Shown one piece after another: positions 33,935-44,600 of a DNA stretch of 64,000 bases. The notes beneath the pieces were generated by a model. That model worked only from the letters and a program-made list of their open reading frames with translations, was not told the DNA's origin and searched no databases. The first letter of the stretch is position 1. Each line of letters begins with the position of its first letter. The DNA comes from Branchiostoma lanceolatum (taxonomy: Eukaryota > Chordata > Leptocardii > Amphioxiformes > Branchiostomatidae), in the NCBI RefSeq assembly GCF_035083965.1, contig NC_089722.1, positions 24,426,142-24,490,141 on the forward strand, written 5' to 3'. A program made the position numbers and the translations under genes.

Positions 33935-34252
33935 CTACTGCAAATATGGAGTTATTTGAATATTCAAGTTGTACATTGTATGATTTCCGTTGCTTAGCGC
34001 CTTTCGTATAAAGGGAGAGAAGCCTACAGTCCAGAAAAAAGTGTCATTGACGCTAGCTTGAGTAGGAGTTGACCAGGAGAGTTGTGTTTCTTTCTGCCCG
34101 GGACTTGCTGCAGTGCTGTCATCAATGCCAGTGTTATCTTCTGTTACCCATACATCTTCAACTTCGCAATCTGTGTTTGCTTTCCAGGTGCCCGCTGCTT
34201 TGTTTCTACACCTTTTCTGTGGATATAGTGTCAACCTGAGTCGACGAGGCAT
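33935..34252 (-). CDS. Candidate exon of an unrecognised element-borne gene
   Basis: After a good acceptor (TGTTTTTCAG|AA), the minus strand opens with MPRRLRLTLYPQKRCRNK, a basic start followed by an acidic/Thr-rich stretch (VEDVWVTEDNTGIDD). The frame runs 105 codons, but the true exon may end earlier at a donor near 34046. I do not recognise the family. It could be joined to a leader exon in the right arm. It may equally be a chance frame. Confidence 0.3.
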   Translation of the reverse strand: MPRRLRLTLYPQKRCRNKAAGTWKANTDCEVEDVWVTEDNTGIDDSTAASPGQKETQLSWSTPTQASVNDTFFWTVGFSPFIRKALSNGNHTMYNLNIQITPYLQ

Positions 34253-35133
34253 TTCTGAAAAACATCAGGGTTGATTACTAGTATTTGCAGTGACACATTA
34301 TACCTGGGTAATAGTTATACTAGCAATATGATAAACAATCTTGCGAGAAACGTATGAGATGTTCGTTGAATCATCTAGATGAGGATAATCCCTTAAAGTG
34401 ACAGAAGGTATTCCCCGCATTTCGCCAAAATCACCCGAGGCGACAAAGACACTACTGCCTGTTAATGTTTACTATACTACTACATGTATAAGATATGGGC
34501 CGTAACTTTACTAGAAAATGGGGAGGGGGGCGTTATATAGCGGTATCACATATTTTCGCTCTGTGGGCATATTATATCAATTCCAGAGTATGTTACGTTG
34601 TTCTGGACACCCAATCACACTAAAAGACGTCAAAACCGCAGATGTCTTTGCTTCTAATGGCCCAAAATACGGCATCGGCCACTGTTTAGCTTGATAACTT
34701 CGATGTGGTGTGTCACCGATCTAGAACTGTTCTCCCTATATCTCGACTTACTTTGAAGACCTGCCGATTATTTTTGGCTCCGGATGACCATAAGATAGTC
34801 TGGCACCTGATAGGCCTAGTTAGATTACCAGTCGATGTCTCTATATGACGCTAGAGAAGGAAATTGTGGAGGACCTACCTTGGCGCGGCCTTTCCAGCGC
34901 TCTCTGAAGGCAGTAGTGAGACACCTGATGGCGCTGTCCCACGGCTGATTTTTCCGCGCGAGCGGCTGATAGGTCCGCGCGGCGTCGAATTTGTCTGCGC
35001 GTCGCGGCTGATAGGACCGCGCGGACGGCTGATTTTTCCGCGGCGCGTCGAATGTGTCTGCGCGTTGCGGCTGATAGATCTTTGCGACCACCGAATGTGT
35101 CTGGCCATCCCGTGACGTACGTTATACCCCGTG

Positions 35134-36445
35134 GATAGGGAGACTATAGTCGCCCTCGGGGAGACTAGAAACCCCTCAGTGGGCGGGACTGCTGTTATAT
35201 CCAGATATCTTGGCCACTCCCATCAGCTATCTATTACACATCCAAAGGTGTGCTTCATACCAACCGTACGATAGAAGATCATAGAATAGCTAAGCCAATA
35301 TCCAACCAGATATTAAGTAGGGTGGAGTACCAGTATTGGAACTATTTCTGACTGCCGTATTGTAATTTTGTAGTCTTGGCAACTAGGTAACTGTTATGTA
35401 GGACTTGAGTCAGATTCTTAATCTTGTCCGATCTTTAATAGATTTGCGAGTTAAGTTACCACGTAATTTAGAAGTGCTTGGATATAACCGGGAGTAACAA
35501 GCCTCGTCTCTATAGCGTGATGCCGTGTAACAATATGCATATGTCGTCCCACATATAGATATATCTGTAGCGTGTTGGCACGTACGCTTAAAACGTTGCT
35601 ATGGTGTTTGATCACACAAAACAACAATCCAGGATTACAATTATTATGCAAGAAAGAAGCTTTATTTCTATTTACCTTTCACTATAGAGACTAGCTACTA
35701 AAGCTTAACAATACAGCAACAACATATACAATATATTTATGTATTCAAAGGGTATCATCGCTATATCGATATAGTTGTCGTCTCCAAGCACTACAACTCC
35801 TACTCTAACTGGCATTGTTAATTTTGAGGTAAACTGTTTCATTTGTTACTTTTTGTTTGATTTTTGATTGACATTTTAATTGGTTGTTAACACATCTTTG
35901 TGTCTCTATCTGAACGTACATTTACCATTCGTACATCCTCTAAGGGTTTTTCTTTCTCAGGATGCCCGCAATAAATACACGCTATTTAATCATCAAATAT
36001 ATCTATACGATATCGTTACTGTTGAATATCATTGTTTTCATGGTTGCACGAATTACCTTATATGTGCCTTGCAATTGAAACTAGTCTGTATACAAATTTT
36101 GCTATTGTAGAATTATTCAAACGGTTCTTGCGTCACATATCTACGTGTATCACTCTACAGTTCATCATAAATAAATTGCCACTATGACATACATATTTAC
36201 ATTGTCGAAAGGGATTATAGTTGAGTGTCAATGTATGTTTACGTTAGAAGGCATGGCGTTACTTAGCAGTTGCTGAAGACAAAGGTGAGTTTTTCAGCGC
36301 GTCTTCGTCAGTTTGTTCAATTCGTTAATCCTATTAGATGACTCCCGTAACAAAGTCGTCGGACAGCGTTATATTTATTAGTTTGGGGAAATGAATACGT
36401 GTCACACAGAGTTGCTCAGTCCGCGGTTTTGTGAGAATGGGAAGG
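35134..36445. other. Right flank of the nested insertion and 3' flank of rolling-stone B and C
   Basis: Contains the 88-bp arm 35150-35237 (exact inverse of 31273-31360) and a 37-bp direct repeat (35238-35274) of 31830-31866. From 35275 it resumes the duplicated flank shared with copy 1. No gene was seen. Confidence 0.7.
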
Positions 36446-36447
36446 GG

Positions 36448-36495
<48 letters not shown>

Positions 36496-36643
36496 GTGTG
36501 TGTTGTGTGTGTTGTGTATGTGTTGTGTGTTGTGTGTGCGTGTATGTGTTGTGTGTGTGAGTGTGTGTGTGTGTGCACGCGCGCACGTGTGTGTGTATGT
36601 ATGTGTTCTTCTTCTTTAGGTTGGGTAGCCAACATCAACCGTA

Positions 36644-36674
<31 letters not shown>

Positions 36675-36694
36675 CTGTGTGTGTGTGTGTGTAT
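36446..36694 (+). repeat. TG microsatellite, copy 2
   Basis: (TG)n with TTG and TGCG variants, interrupted by TTCTTCTTCTTTAGGTTGGG at about 36607-36626, as in the copy-1 array. It begins only 15 bp beyond the stop codon of the convergent rolling-stone gene, so it probably lies in that gene's 3' UTR. Confidence 0.93.
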
Positions 36695-36709
36695 GAGGAT
36701 GACCGTTAT

Positions 36710-39700
36710 TCAGGCTTCTAAAGTGATACAGGGTTTTGTGGAGTCGGTGGAAATACTTCGCACCGCAGCGACCTTCCGGGCCTTGACGCCCGTCACGCAC
36801 GTTACCATGGCGACCCGAAGCCTGTACAGTCCGTACACGAAGAGGTAGATAGCCGAGGTGCCCACGAGGGCGCTGCCCGCGATGAAGCACGCCGCTCGCC
36901 CCGGGTGGGAGGAGTAGTCCACGAACCAGTAGACGTAAGGCTGCCCCTCGGCGTTCGTACCGCCCGCCGCCCAGTACACGATCGTGAACCCCGCGTAGAT
37001 CCAGCCGAAGAGGAAGACGTGCAGGACATGGAGCAATCGCACGGGAATCCCACAGATGAACAGGTCTAATGTAGCGAGGACGGTGTTCATGATATGTTCG
37101 AAAACACTGATGACTTTAAAAGTGCCAGAGGAGAGGAAACCACAGTAGGCCGTTGTCAGGTAGAAAGCAAGGGGGGTAGCGATGTTGAACAGCACCCATT
37201 CTACTTTATGATACCACTTAAGTGGGTCCTCCAGCTTGTTCACGTCATAGCTTTTGACCTCAGGCACTTCGACGTAGCCGTGGCTGAGTTCGGGTGGCTC
37301 TCGGCCGTCGTCGTCGTCACTCGAGGACGATCGGTCCGACTCGGAACCGTTCGTGCTCCGCTCGTGTCTGTAGCCAATGACGCAGACGATGGCGGCCCAG
37401 ACGGCGTGACAGGTGAGCAGAGTGAAGCCCCAGTTGGTGTAGTAGATGTGCCACTTGTTGTACGGTCCGTCCAGAAAGTCCCACACCAAGATGGCCACCA
37501 GAACCACCGCCAAGGTCACACGGTAGGCTACGAAAATCCTCTGGTTTACCAACCACTGAAACAAAGGAGGAATGCACAGGATCGTTTCAAAGTTTACTAC
37601 AAACATACTACGATATCAGCTTACGCGATAGACTGTAAAATTATTTGTTCAGCTCACCGCTAGAAAACAAACGAACAGTTGGGATTAATTCAAAGTTTGC
37701 ATTTAGTCCACAACATGGTAGGCTACAAATATGCACTGGTTCATCAACTACAAAAAAATAAGGACAGTATTGTTTCCGATCTAGTATTGATTTACTTTTT
37801 ACCAGACCGAACCATTGGTTGACAGTATCTTCAATAAGATCTAGTATTAGTATTGGAACTGCATTGAGTTTGGAACTTTGGATACTTCAAGGTTAGAATG
37901 AGCCTCTTTCTACATGTACAGTGATCTTGCAGAATTGGCAGAATCGTATTCAACTGACGATACAATGTATCCACCATTCTGTGAAGAATTGGACAATCGT
38001 CCAACATTGCCTGGTTTAAGGAAGTAGAAAACCTCTTTGATCACAAGCGGAGAAGCAGACACATCAATATTACGACTCATTAGCATCGCTGAGATCAACG
38101 TCTTTTCGTCCTAGCAACGTGTAATCGGGGGTAACGAGCATGTCGGGAAGCAAGCCTCCGTGAACCGCCTGTCATTGTTAGCGACAAACATGCCTTTGAA
38201 GAAGGGTAACTACCGACTGACACTTGATTAATGCCCGGGCCTAGGTAACAGCGGGAATTCTTCATAAAAGGAAGTCAAGGTCGGGATGGAAGAATGAAAC
38301 TGGGCGGGTCCTTCCGGTGGAGGTCGCCAGAGGTCGCCACTCTGAACTTCTGACATTTACCTCCAGTCAGGAAGACACCGCAGACTGTTACAAATCAACA
38401 AGAACTCGGGGAAAGTTTTCTGAAGTGTTATCTGTCTCAACATACACTACTCTCATTCATGCTTTATGTCACAAAGTTGTGATTGAATAAAACAAATCCC
38501 AAAAGAAACCAGAAAGTAAACTATTAAAGTTTTGTAGCAGATGCATTGTAAGTTGTTGACACTGAAAAAGCGCTTGTGTTATGAAAAAAAAAGAATGTAG
38601 GCTTTCTAAAGAAAATAGGAATTTTGATAACAAAAGACACAATCTTGCTTTTTTTCCTTATGTTTGTTATTATCATGGATGTCCAGGACCAAGGATGAAA
38701 CAGTACAGTTACATCGTATTTCATTTATATGATCCAAAATATGGTTTCTTGTTGGAACATAGGCCTAAGGTTGTGCAAGCGCTGGGACACTAAGCAGGCC
38801 ACACACACTGCCAGTAAGGGTCACTTTCATGACGTCATGCAAGGTCAAACTACCTCGTAAACATGGCTTAGCTAAGGATTCTTTGCTGGTACGTTTGCAA
38901 ATGGTGTTTGTAGCATTGTACATGGCGTTCCTACCTTTGGTAAAGCGAAACAAAAAACATGACTAAAGCTCACGGTTCCATTGCTCAGCAAGGCATATCG
39001 AAATACCCCACACCACATGACGAAATATTCCATGGGAAATTTCTTCTTGGCTACTACACTATTTGAAATTGACTACTGAAGTTACATATCAGCAAAAGGG
39101 CTTATTTATAAGGATAATTTGGTGCAGGAGAATGGAGCAGAGACTTCATTTTACTTGTTCTCGCGAACTTTAGATTGAAAACTCGTCTCAAATTCGTTAC
39201 CGATTCATACAAGAAACAGTGTATGTAGCACAAATGCAAGACCATCGAAAGACTATCTATTACAGTTCATTTTTCTTTTGTTGACGACGTTAGTTTCTAA
39301 TGGAAGAATGTAAATTCGAATGATCGTGGAAAAATAGCATAACAGGGTCGTCTTGTAATGATAATTTCAAGGCAAAAAGGAGAAGTTGTACGTCATCACC
39401 AACCACGCCTTTTGTCTTACAGCACGATCAAGTCGTTTTAATTTGTTTGATTGAATTTATTTTCATTACTGATCAAACAAAACTATATATGCGGTTAACA
39501 TCTTCACACTCAACTGCATGAGAAGGTAAGCCACCTTTTGAATACGATTCTACCAAGTCTCTTAACAAAGGGAGATGCAGTGTTAGATATGTTGGAGGCT
39601 TCTTATTTTTCGAACTGAATTCTGAGAACATGAGCCATTCGGAAATCCTACTGCAGAGAATGCACAACCACATGTGATCAAAACCATGCAAATATTTCTT

Positions 39701-39817
39701 GAAAGTATATCCAGAGAAAGTTAAAGATAAACCTACCGGAGACCTGTAGAATGCCCGCGGGTCCTCGTCGTTGAGGAGGAAGGAGGACCAGCGAAACTCT
39801 CGAGAACAACCCGCCAT
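36710..39817 (-). CDS. Rolling-stone-like multi-pass membrane protein C (308 aa)
   Basis: Two exons (minus order): 39737-39817 (MAGCSREFRWSSFLLNDEDP...) and 36710-37555. The single intron (37556-39736) lies at the same place as in the two plus-strand paralogues, just before a conserved Trp. The total is 927 nt, giving 308 residues. Membrane segments flank an acidic/Ser loop (SESDRSSSSDDDDG). The signature WAAGGTNAEGQPYVYWFVDY and a VYGLYRLRVAM end place it in the rolling-stone family. It is clearly diverged from genes A and B, so this paralogue is older than their duplication. An in-frame upstream ATG at 39865 would add 16 residues; the downstream start is preferred by alignment with MACS of the paralogues. 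No gene or clear repeat was found in the 2.2-kb intron. Confidence 0.85.
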
Positions 39818-41684
39818 CTTCACGAACTCCTTCTTCGCGTGAACAACCCTTCTCCGGTGCTCCACATCGCAGGACTGCCTCTCACCACGTCTTCAATGTC
39901 GTACCAAACGTTAAAGAAGCTTAATTAGAGTTTATGCTCATCACACTTAACTTTCACTCAACCGCGTAATTGAGTTAGGAAAGAAGCTGTGATGTTTCAG
40001 GCGGGCAGCGCGACCATTTTGCCGCCTGGGTGACGAGCGAACTGAAGTGAACTACACAGGAACATCTGGTAGAGCAGACGGGTTCCCCAAGGGAGCTTAG
40101 AAATGCGTACATCGTTTCACGTCGCAGCCGACGCTTGCGTCATAGCAAAAAGTATAAAATTGAAATCAAGATTACCGTAGTACTAGTGATCACTCAAGCA
40201 TGAAAAAATCAACGTTTGACATCCACTGATAGAACAACACTCTTTATTAACAACTGTGTAAGAATAATTCATATTGAGATATGCCTTACGTGCTTTTTAT
40301 GGAAACTATTGAATGTGAAGATTTTTAATCTCGTTATAGTTTCAAAAGATTCCAAGACACAAAAAAGAGCCATAAGAATCCTACTTGTCTCAAATGATGT
40401 TTTTTTTGTTCAGATCTGTAATCCTTGCTTTATGATAGAGCTCAAATGTGTCTAAAGATCTTATAGACGGGACGATGTCAGGGCGTACGTGCTACCAACA
40501 AGTTATTGTGTTATTGAGGCCGGTTCTACGACTACGTCTTGAGAGTGAATACGGTAAATGTCAATGAACTTGGCAAAGAGGGAGGGACCGGGAGAGAGGT
40601 GCGGGATCTTTTATCACGTTCCCTCCGACCAGCCTAAAGGTCAGCATTCTCGGACGGACAGAACGCGGTGTGTTCTTAGTCCAGGCGGCCAGAAGACAAA
40701 CGTTATTCCAATGCATGCCTTTAAAACGTCCCTGTCCTCGGGCTGCGTGGGAAAAACACACTATTTTCTCGTGTTTATAATTCTTCTTGTATTTGAGCCA
40801 CTGCACGGTGCGGCATTACTGGTCTCTGAACATGTTTTTCAGATACTAGTGTATGTTGACCACATAAAAATGTGACCACACAAAAATGCGAAACCTCGTT
40901 TCCTCTACTTAGTGTAGCGTTACCCCGGGCGTGCTACCCTGTTCTAAACTACGACTCAAAGGAAACTGTAACCACAAGCCATCACGACCCTGTTTGTTAT
41001 GTCAGCTCAGATCGTGTTATCGTTATTTGTCGAGCTGCTGGAGTCGTGGTCGTGCTGAAAAGCTGGGTCATGTCAGATAAACTGTTTGCTCTTCTCGGAC
41101 TGTATTTGCCATTATGTCATTAACAACTTCACGACATTCTTACAACGTCTGTTAGCAACGAGTTGTGGGCTCTCTGTCCGGAAGTGTATGTTGGTTTGGG
41201 AAACACAGCACGAGCGTGTCGGCGCTAGTAATCAAGTGTTTTCCAGATCAGAGGCCAATGGCTAGGAATCGGCAATGCGTATTCTGCTATCCTTTGCTTG
41301 AGGAAAAAAAACCTCACACGCTTCAACTGGCTGTCTGGGTCCAGGACTTAATCGTTTTCATGACATTTACCTTCCATTCTACCTGAACACAGATCATACG
41401 TTGGCTCCATTACCTTATTAATTTTATTCATAGGTATTTATGGCAGAATCATAACCTTCCAGATGGCTCAATTATAACTCACAAGTAACGTTAAATGTGA
41501 TTCTATAACAAACGTTGACACAAATTCTAATACGGATAACATGAAATGGATTGGACTGATTTGAATATGTTGCGGTATACGGTACCCTATCTTGATGACA
41601 AATATCATGTACATGTATATATCTTTTCACACTCGTTAAAAGAAAGATCGGAAAGAACTAAATTTGCGCTTTCACCAGGCCACC
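39818..41684. other. Intergenic region between rolling-stone C and the sialyltransferase
   Basis: Promoter side of rolling-stone C on the left and the 3' flank of the sialyltransferase on the right. No gene, RNA or repeat array was recognised. Open frames of 66-105 codons lack splice or domain support. Confidence 0.5.
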
Positions 41685-44600
41685 TCAGTCTCTACACTCC
41701 CCAATGTGTAGCTTCAATAGTCCTCTTTTATGAAACATTCGCAAAAGGTCGAATTCCTCTTGAAGGTCGTACCCAGAGCTCTCTAGCTTCGTGTCCGAAT
41801 CGTGTCCGTAGTAGTATCGGTAAGGTACTTGTCGGCCTTCGTAGTCCACCGGGAAGGGCCAGACCCCATAGAGGTGGGTTTCTTCGCACAGCGCCATGGA
41901 GATGGCTGTCAACATCAGACCTGATCATGAGAATCAAAGATCATAAAATGTTATTATACTAGCTGATATCATGAACAGATTTTGTGAAGGAATGGGGTTG
42001 TCATAAAACGAGAATATAGAACCTTACTCCAAATAGGCTACACATTTTTATTCTCCAAGCTGAGGTTTCGATCGGGGGCTAGCAAGTAGTGGTTAAAAAT
42101 CCCGGCCACTGCTAGCCCCCCGTCGAAACCTCTGCTTGGAGAATAACACATTTTCTTGAGCCCATGATGTTTCCTCAGGAAATGAGAGAAAACGATTTCA
42201 AAAGCTCTCACCATGTGATGCTCGGGGAGTCTTCAGGTTCAGCTCCTTCCAGAAGTCCTGTACACCTTGTAGAAACCTTTGGTGAGACGTTACCATGGTA
42301 CTGACCATGCCCATTCTCTTTAGAATCGTGCCGTAGAACATAATGCGTAGTACCAGCTGAGCCTGATGGTTGAAAATGATACATCGATTAATCATCGTGA
42401 TGTTATGTTGATTTCATGTCATTTCAATAGTTATTCTATGAGTCGGGAAAATATAAACTTTTCGCTTAATCCATGCCCAAAAGGCCATTTTTACAGCCAC
42501 AAGCCCAAATAGAGCAGATATAGAAAATTTTTGAATGCAACCTGTATCCAGTACATGCCAGTAATAGTACATGCCGGAGGGGGCAATGTAGATTCACTTT
42601 TCTTATATTTTTCAAAAGCTCGTCCTCAGGATTGTACTGGGTTATTGGTGCGTGCTTACTCTGTTTTGTATGGCTTTCAATATCTACTGTGCAAGACTAA
42701 AGAATTTCTATCGGAAATAGCTCACCTTTTTCTCGGTGTCGAACATGTGAGTCCATATGAGGCTCCCCGGTTCCTTGTACTGTTTCAGGTGTCTTCGTAA
42801 AACTACCAGGTCCTTCTCTTCCGCCGTGTCAAGGCTGTTTTGAGAGAACAAGAATGTTTATCAATTGTATACGTTGTGTTCCTTGTATTTGATTTAACTG
42901 TATTTTAATGTAAACGGACTCCAAGAAGAATAGTGTAAGATTTGTAATAATTGAACACTAATGTAGATCTGAATAAAACAAACAAACAAACAAAGAAACA
43001 AAACCAAGAATGAAGAAAATGTGCAGTAATACTCTAGTCTTATGAATTCTAACCGACACCAGCTGCACTGAGGTTTCTACACACTGTCGGTTACAACTTG
43101 TCATTTATGAATGTTCGTGTTTCACGAGACATGGCAAACACAGACACCAATGAGTCATAATCATACTGTACATGCAGTAATGATCAGTAATGAACATTGC
43201 GTTTTCAATTCAAATGGCGTGATATGGGGTTTCGTCAATATTTGGCTTCAACTGCGATAGAGAGAGTCCCGCACATGCCATCTTATTGAAGAAAATTGAA
43301 ATCGTCAAGACTTACTAATGTAAAAGTAGAGACGGGCTCGCTGTGACAAAGTTGGTCTTGTGGCCGACGTCTTTGTAGTAAGTCACGTGATGTTGAACAT
43401 AGTCGCCATCTTTGCCATGTAGAGCCTGGTACGTCAGAGGCGGGATGTCGTCTCTGAGAACCGTACAAAAACACACGCACAAATAAGCGAAAAAACGCCA
43501 GAAAGCACACCATCGTAAACAAGTAAGGGGAAAATAGATTGTTTTATTGATGAAGATGTCTAATATCAGAATTAGTGCCCTAAAATGTAGATTTTGCAGT
43601 TTTTACATTTTGAAGTTACATTCTTGGACAGTTCCCTGCATTATAAAAAAACGATGATTAAGATGTGTATTAAGAATTATATCAAGATGAGCTGTCCCTT
43701 GTGGCCAAATTTCCAACAATATGCCATCACTCCCTATAGTACCATCTATATAGTGAGTGCTTATACACTACCAGATATACAAGTACATGATGTGATCTCT
43801 ATGTGAATTTGCCAGGGATCGTCAAGAAATGTAGGAGTGTCCGGGATTTTAAACGTTTCTCACTCTTCTTTCTCCTAAAAGGAGAGAAAAGCTTAAACAT
43901 CCCGGACACTCCTACCCCACTCGACCGAAACCTTTGATTGGAGAATAACTCGTTCCCGTATTTTACACTGTTGGGTTTTTCTATGAAATTTGCATTAAGG
44001 CCACATTTATACCCCTAGTACTGTTGTATTTGATATGTTTTCCTTCTCACCTGAAGACATAGTCTGCCGAGTCTATCTCCTTTCCGCATCGACTTCCCCG
44101 CAAAATCCCGCCGTTTTGAACCACGCTGCACCTCCGCAGAGTGGAGTTCGACAATTGTATATCCTAGCGGAACAACGCGTTTATTCGTGTGTTAGTTAGT
44201 TAGTTAGTCTGTTTCTGTAGCCAGATATCCAAACCTATTATAGCTCCCGAATAGGTTTGGGCACCAGGCTATATTGTTTCTCATACAGAGCGTTGGTGTA
44301 CATTCTTTGAATCATGCTAGTAACTCATAGTTAGTGTTTTCTTGCTATCAAAACACCAAACGCTGCCCCATAAAGTGCATGCATGTGCACGTGTACATTT
44401 CCAGACACAACCTCCATTCATTAGACAAAGGTTTATAGAAGACAGAGGATGGAAGCGGCACGGGATGTTTTCAACGAAGAGAAGGGTAGTAAAATCCTAG
44501 GTCTAGAGAGTATATACCAGATGCTTTAACTTCTTTGTATTCGTACCTCTGGAAAGGCCCGGTGGTGAATAGGCAGGATTTGCCGGTTCGCGGTGTTGTC

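Larger units (their letters stand above)
31867..35133. mobile_element. 3.27-kb DNA element with about 620-bp near-identical inverted arms and 5-bp target repeats
   Basis: Arms 31867-32491 and 34519-35133 are reverse complements, differing by only a few substitutions and one short indel; about 230 bp of the GC-rich outer part is identical. The ends read CACGGGGTATAACG...CGTTATACCCCGTG. GATAG flanks both sides (31862-31866 and 35134-35138). Each arm holds GC-rich subterminal repeats with ATCAGCCG and CGCGCAGACA motifs, and a GCGCCAAG|GTAGGT donor-like site pointing inward. The 2-kb centre has a broken zinc-finger-like frame on the plus strand and a spliced-looking exon on the minus strand, and no recognisable transposase. 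The superfamily is uncertain: CAC ends and a 5-bp duplication resemble Transib-like or CMC elements. Confidence 0.75.
29080..36948. repeat. Tandem segmental duplication, copy 2 (rolling-stone B, insertion, 3' part of rolling-stone C)
   Basis: Collinear with 24654-29082 and interrupted by the nested insertion at 31273-35274. Coding exons of the two copies are nearly identical. The intron and flanks differ by scattered substitutions and small indels, indicating a recent but not brand-new duplication. Confidence 0.88.

Noticed and set aside
31862-35138. Assignment of the long-arm element to ProtoRAG/Transib
   Set aside because: CAC ends and a 5-bp repeat fit, but the terminal heptamer does not match the expected CACWRTG-type start and no RAG-like or Transib transposase is visible. 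Left unassigned.
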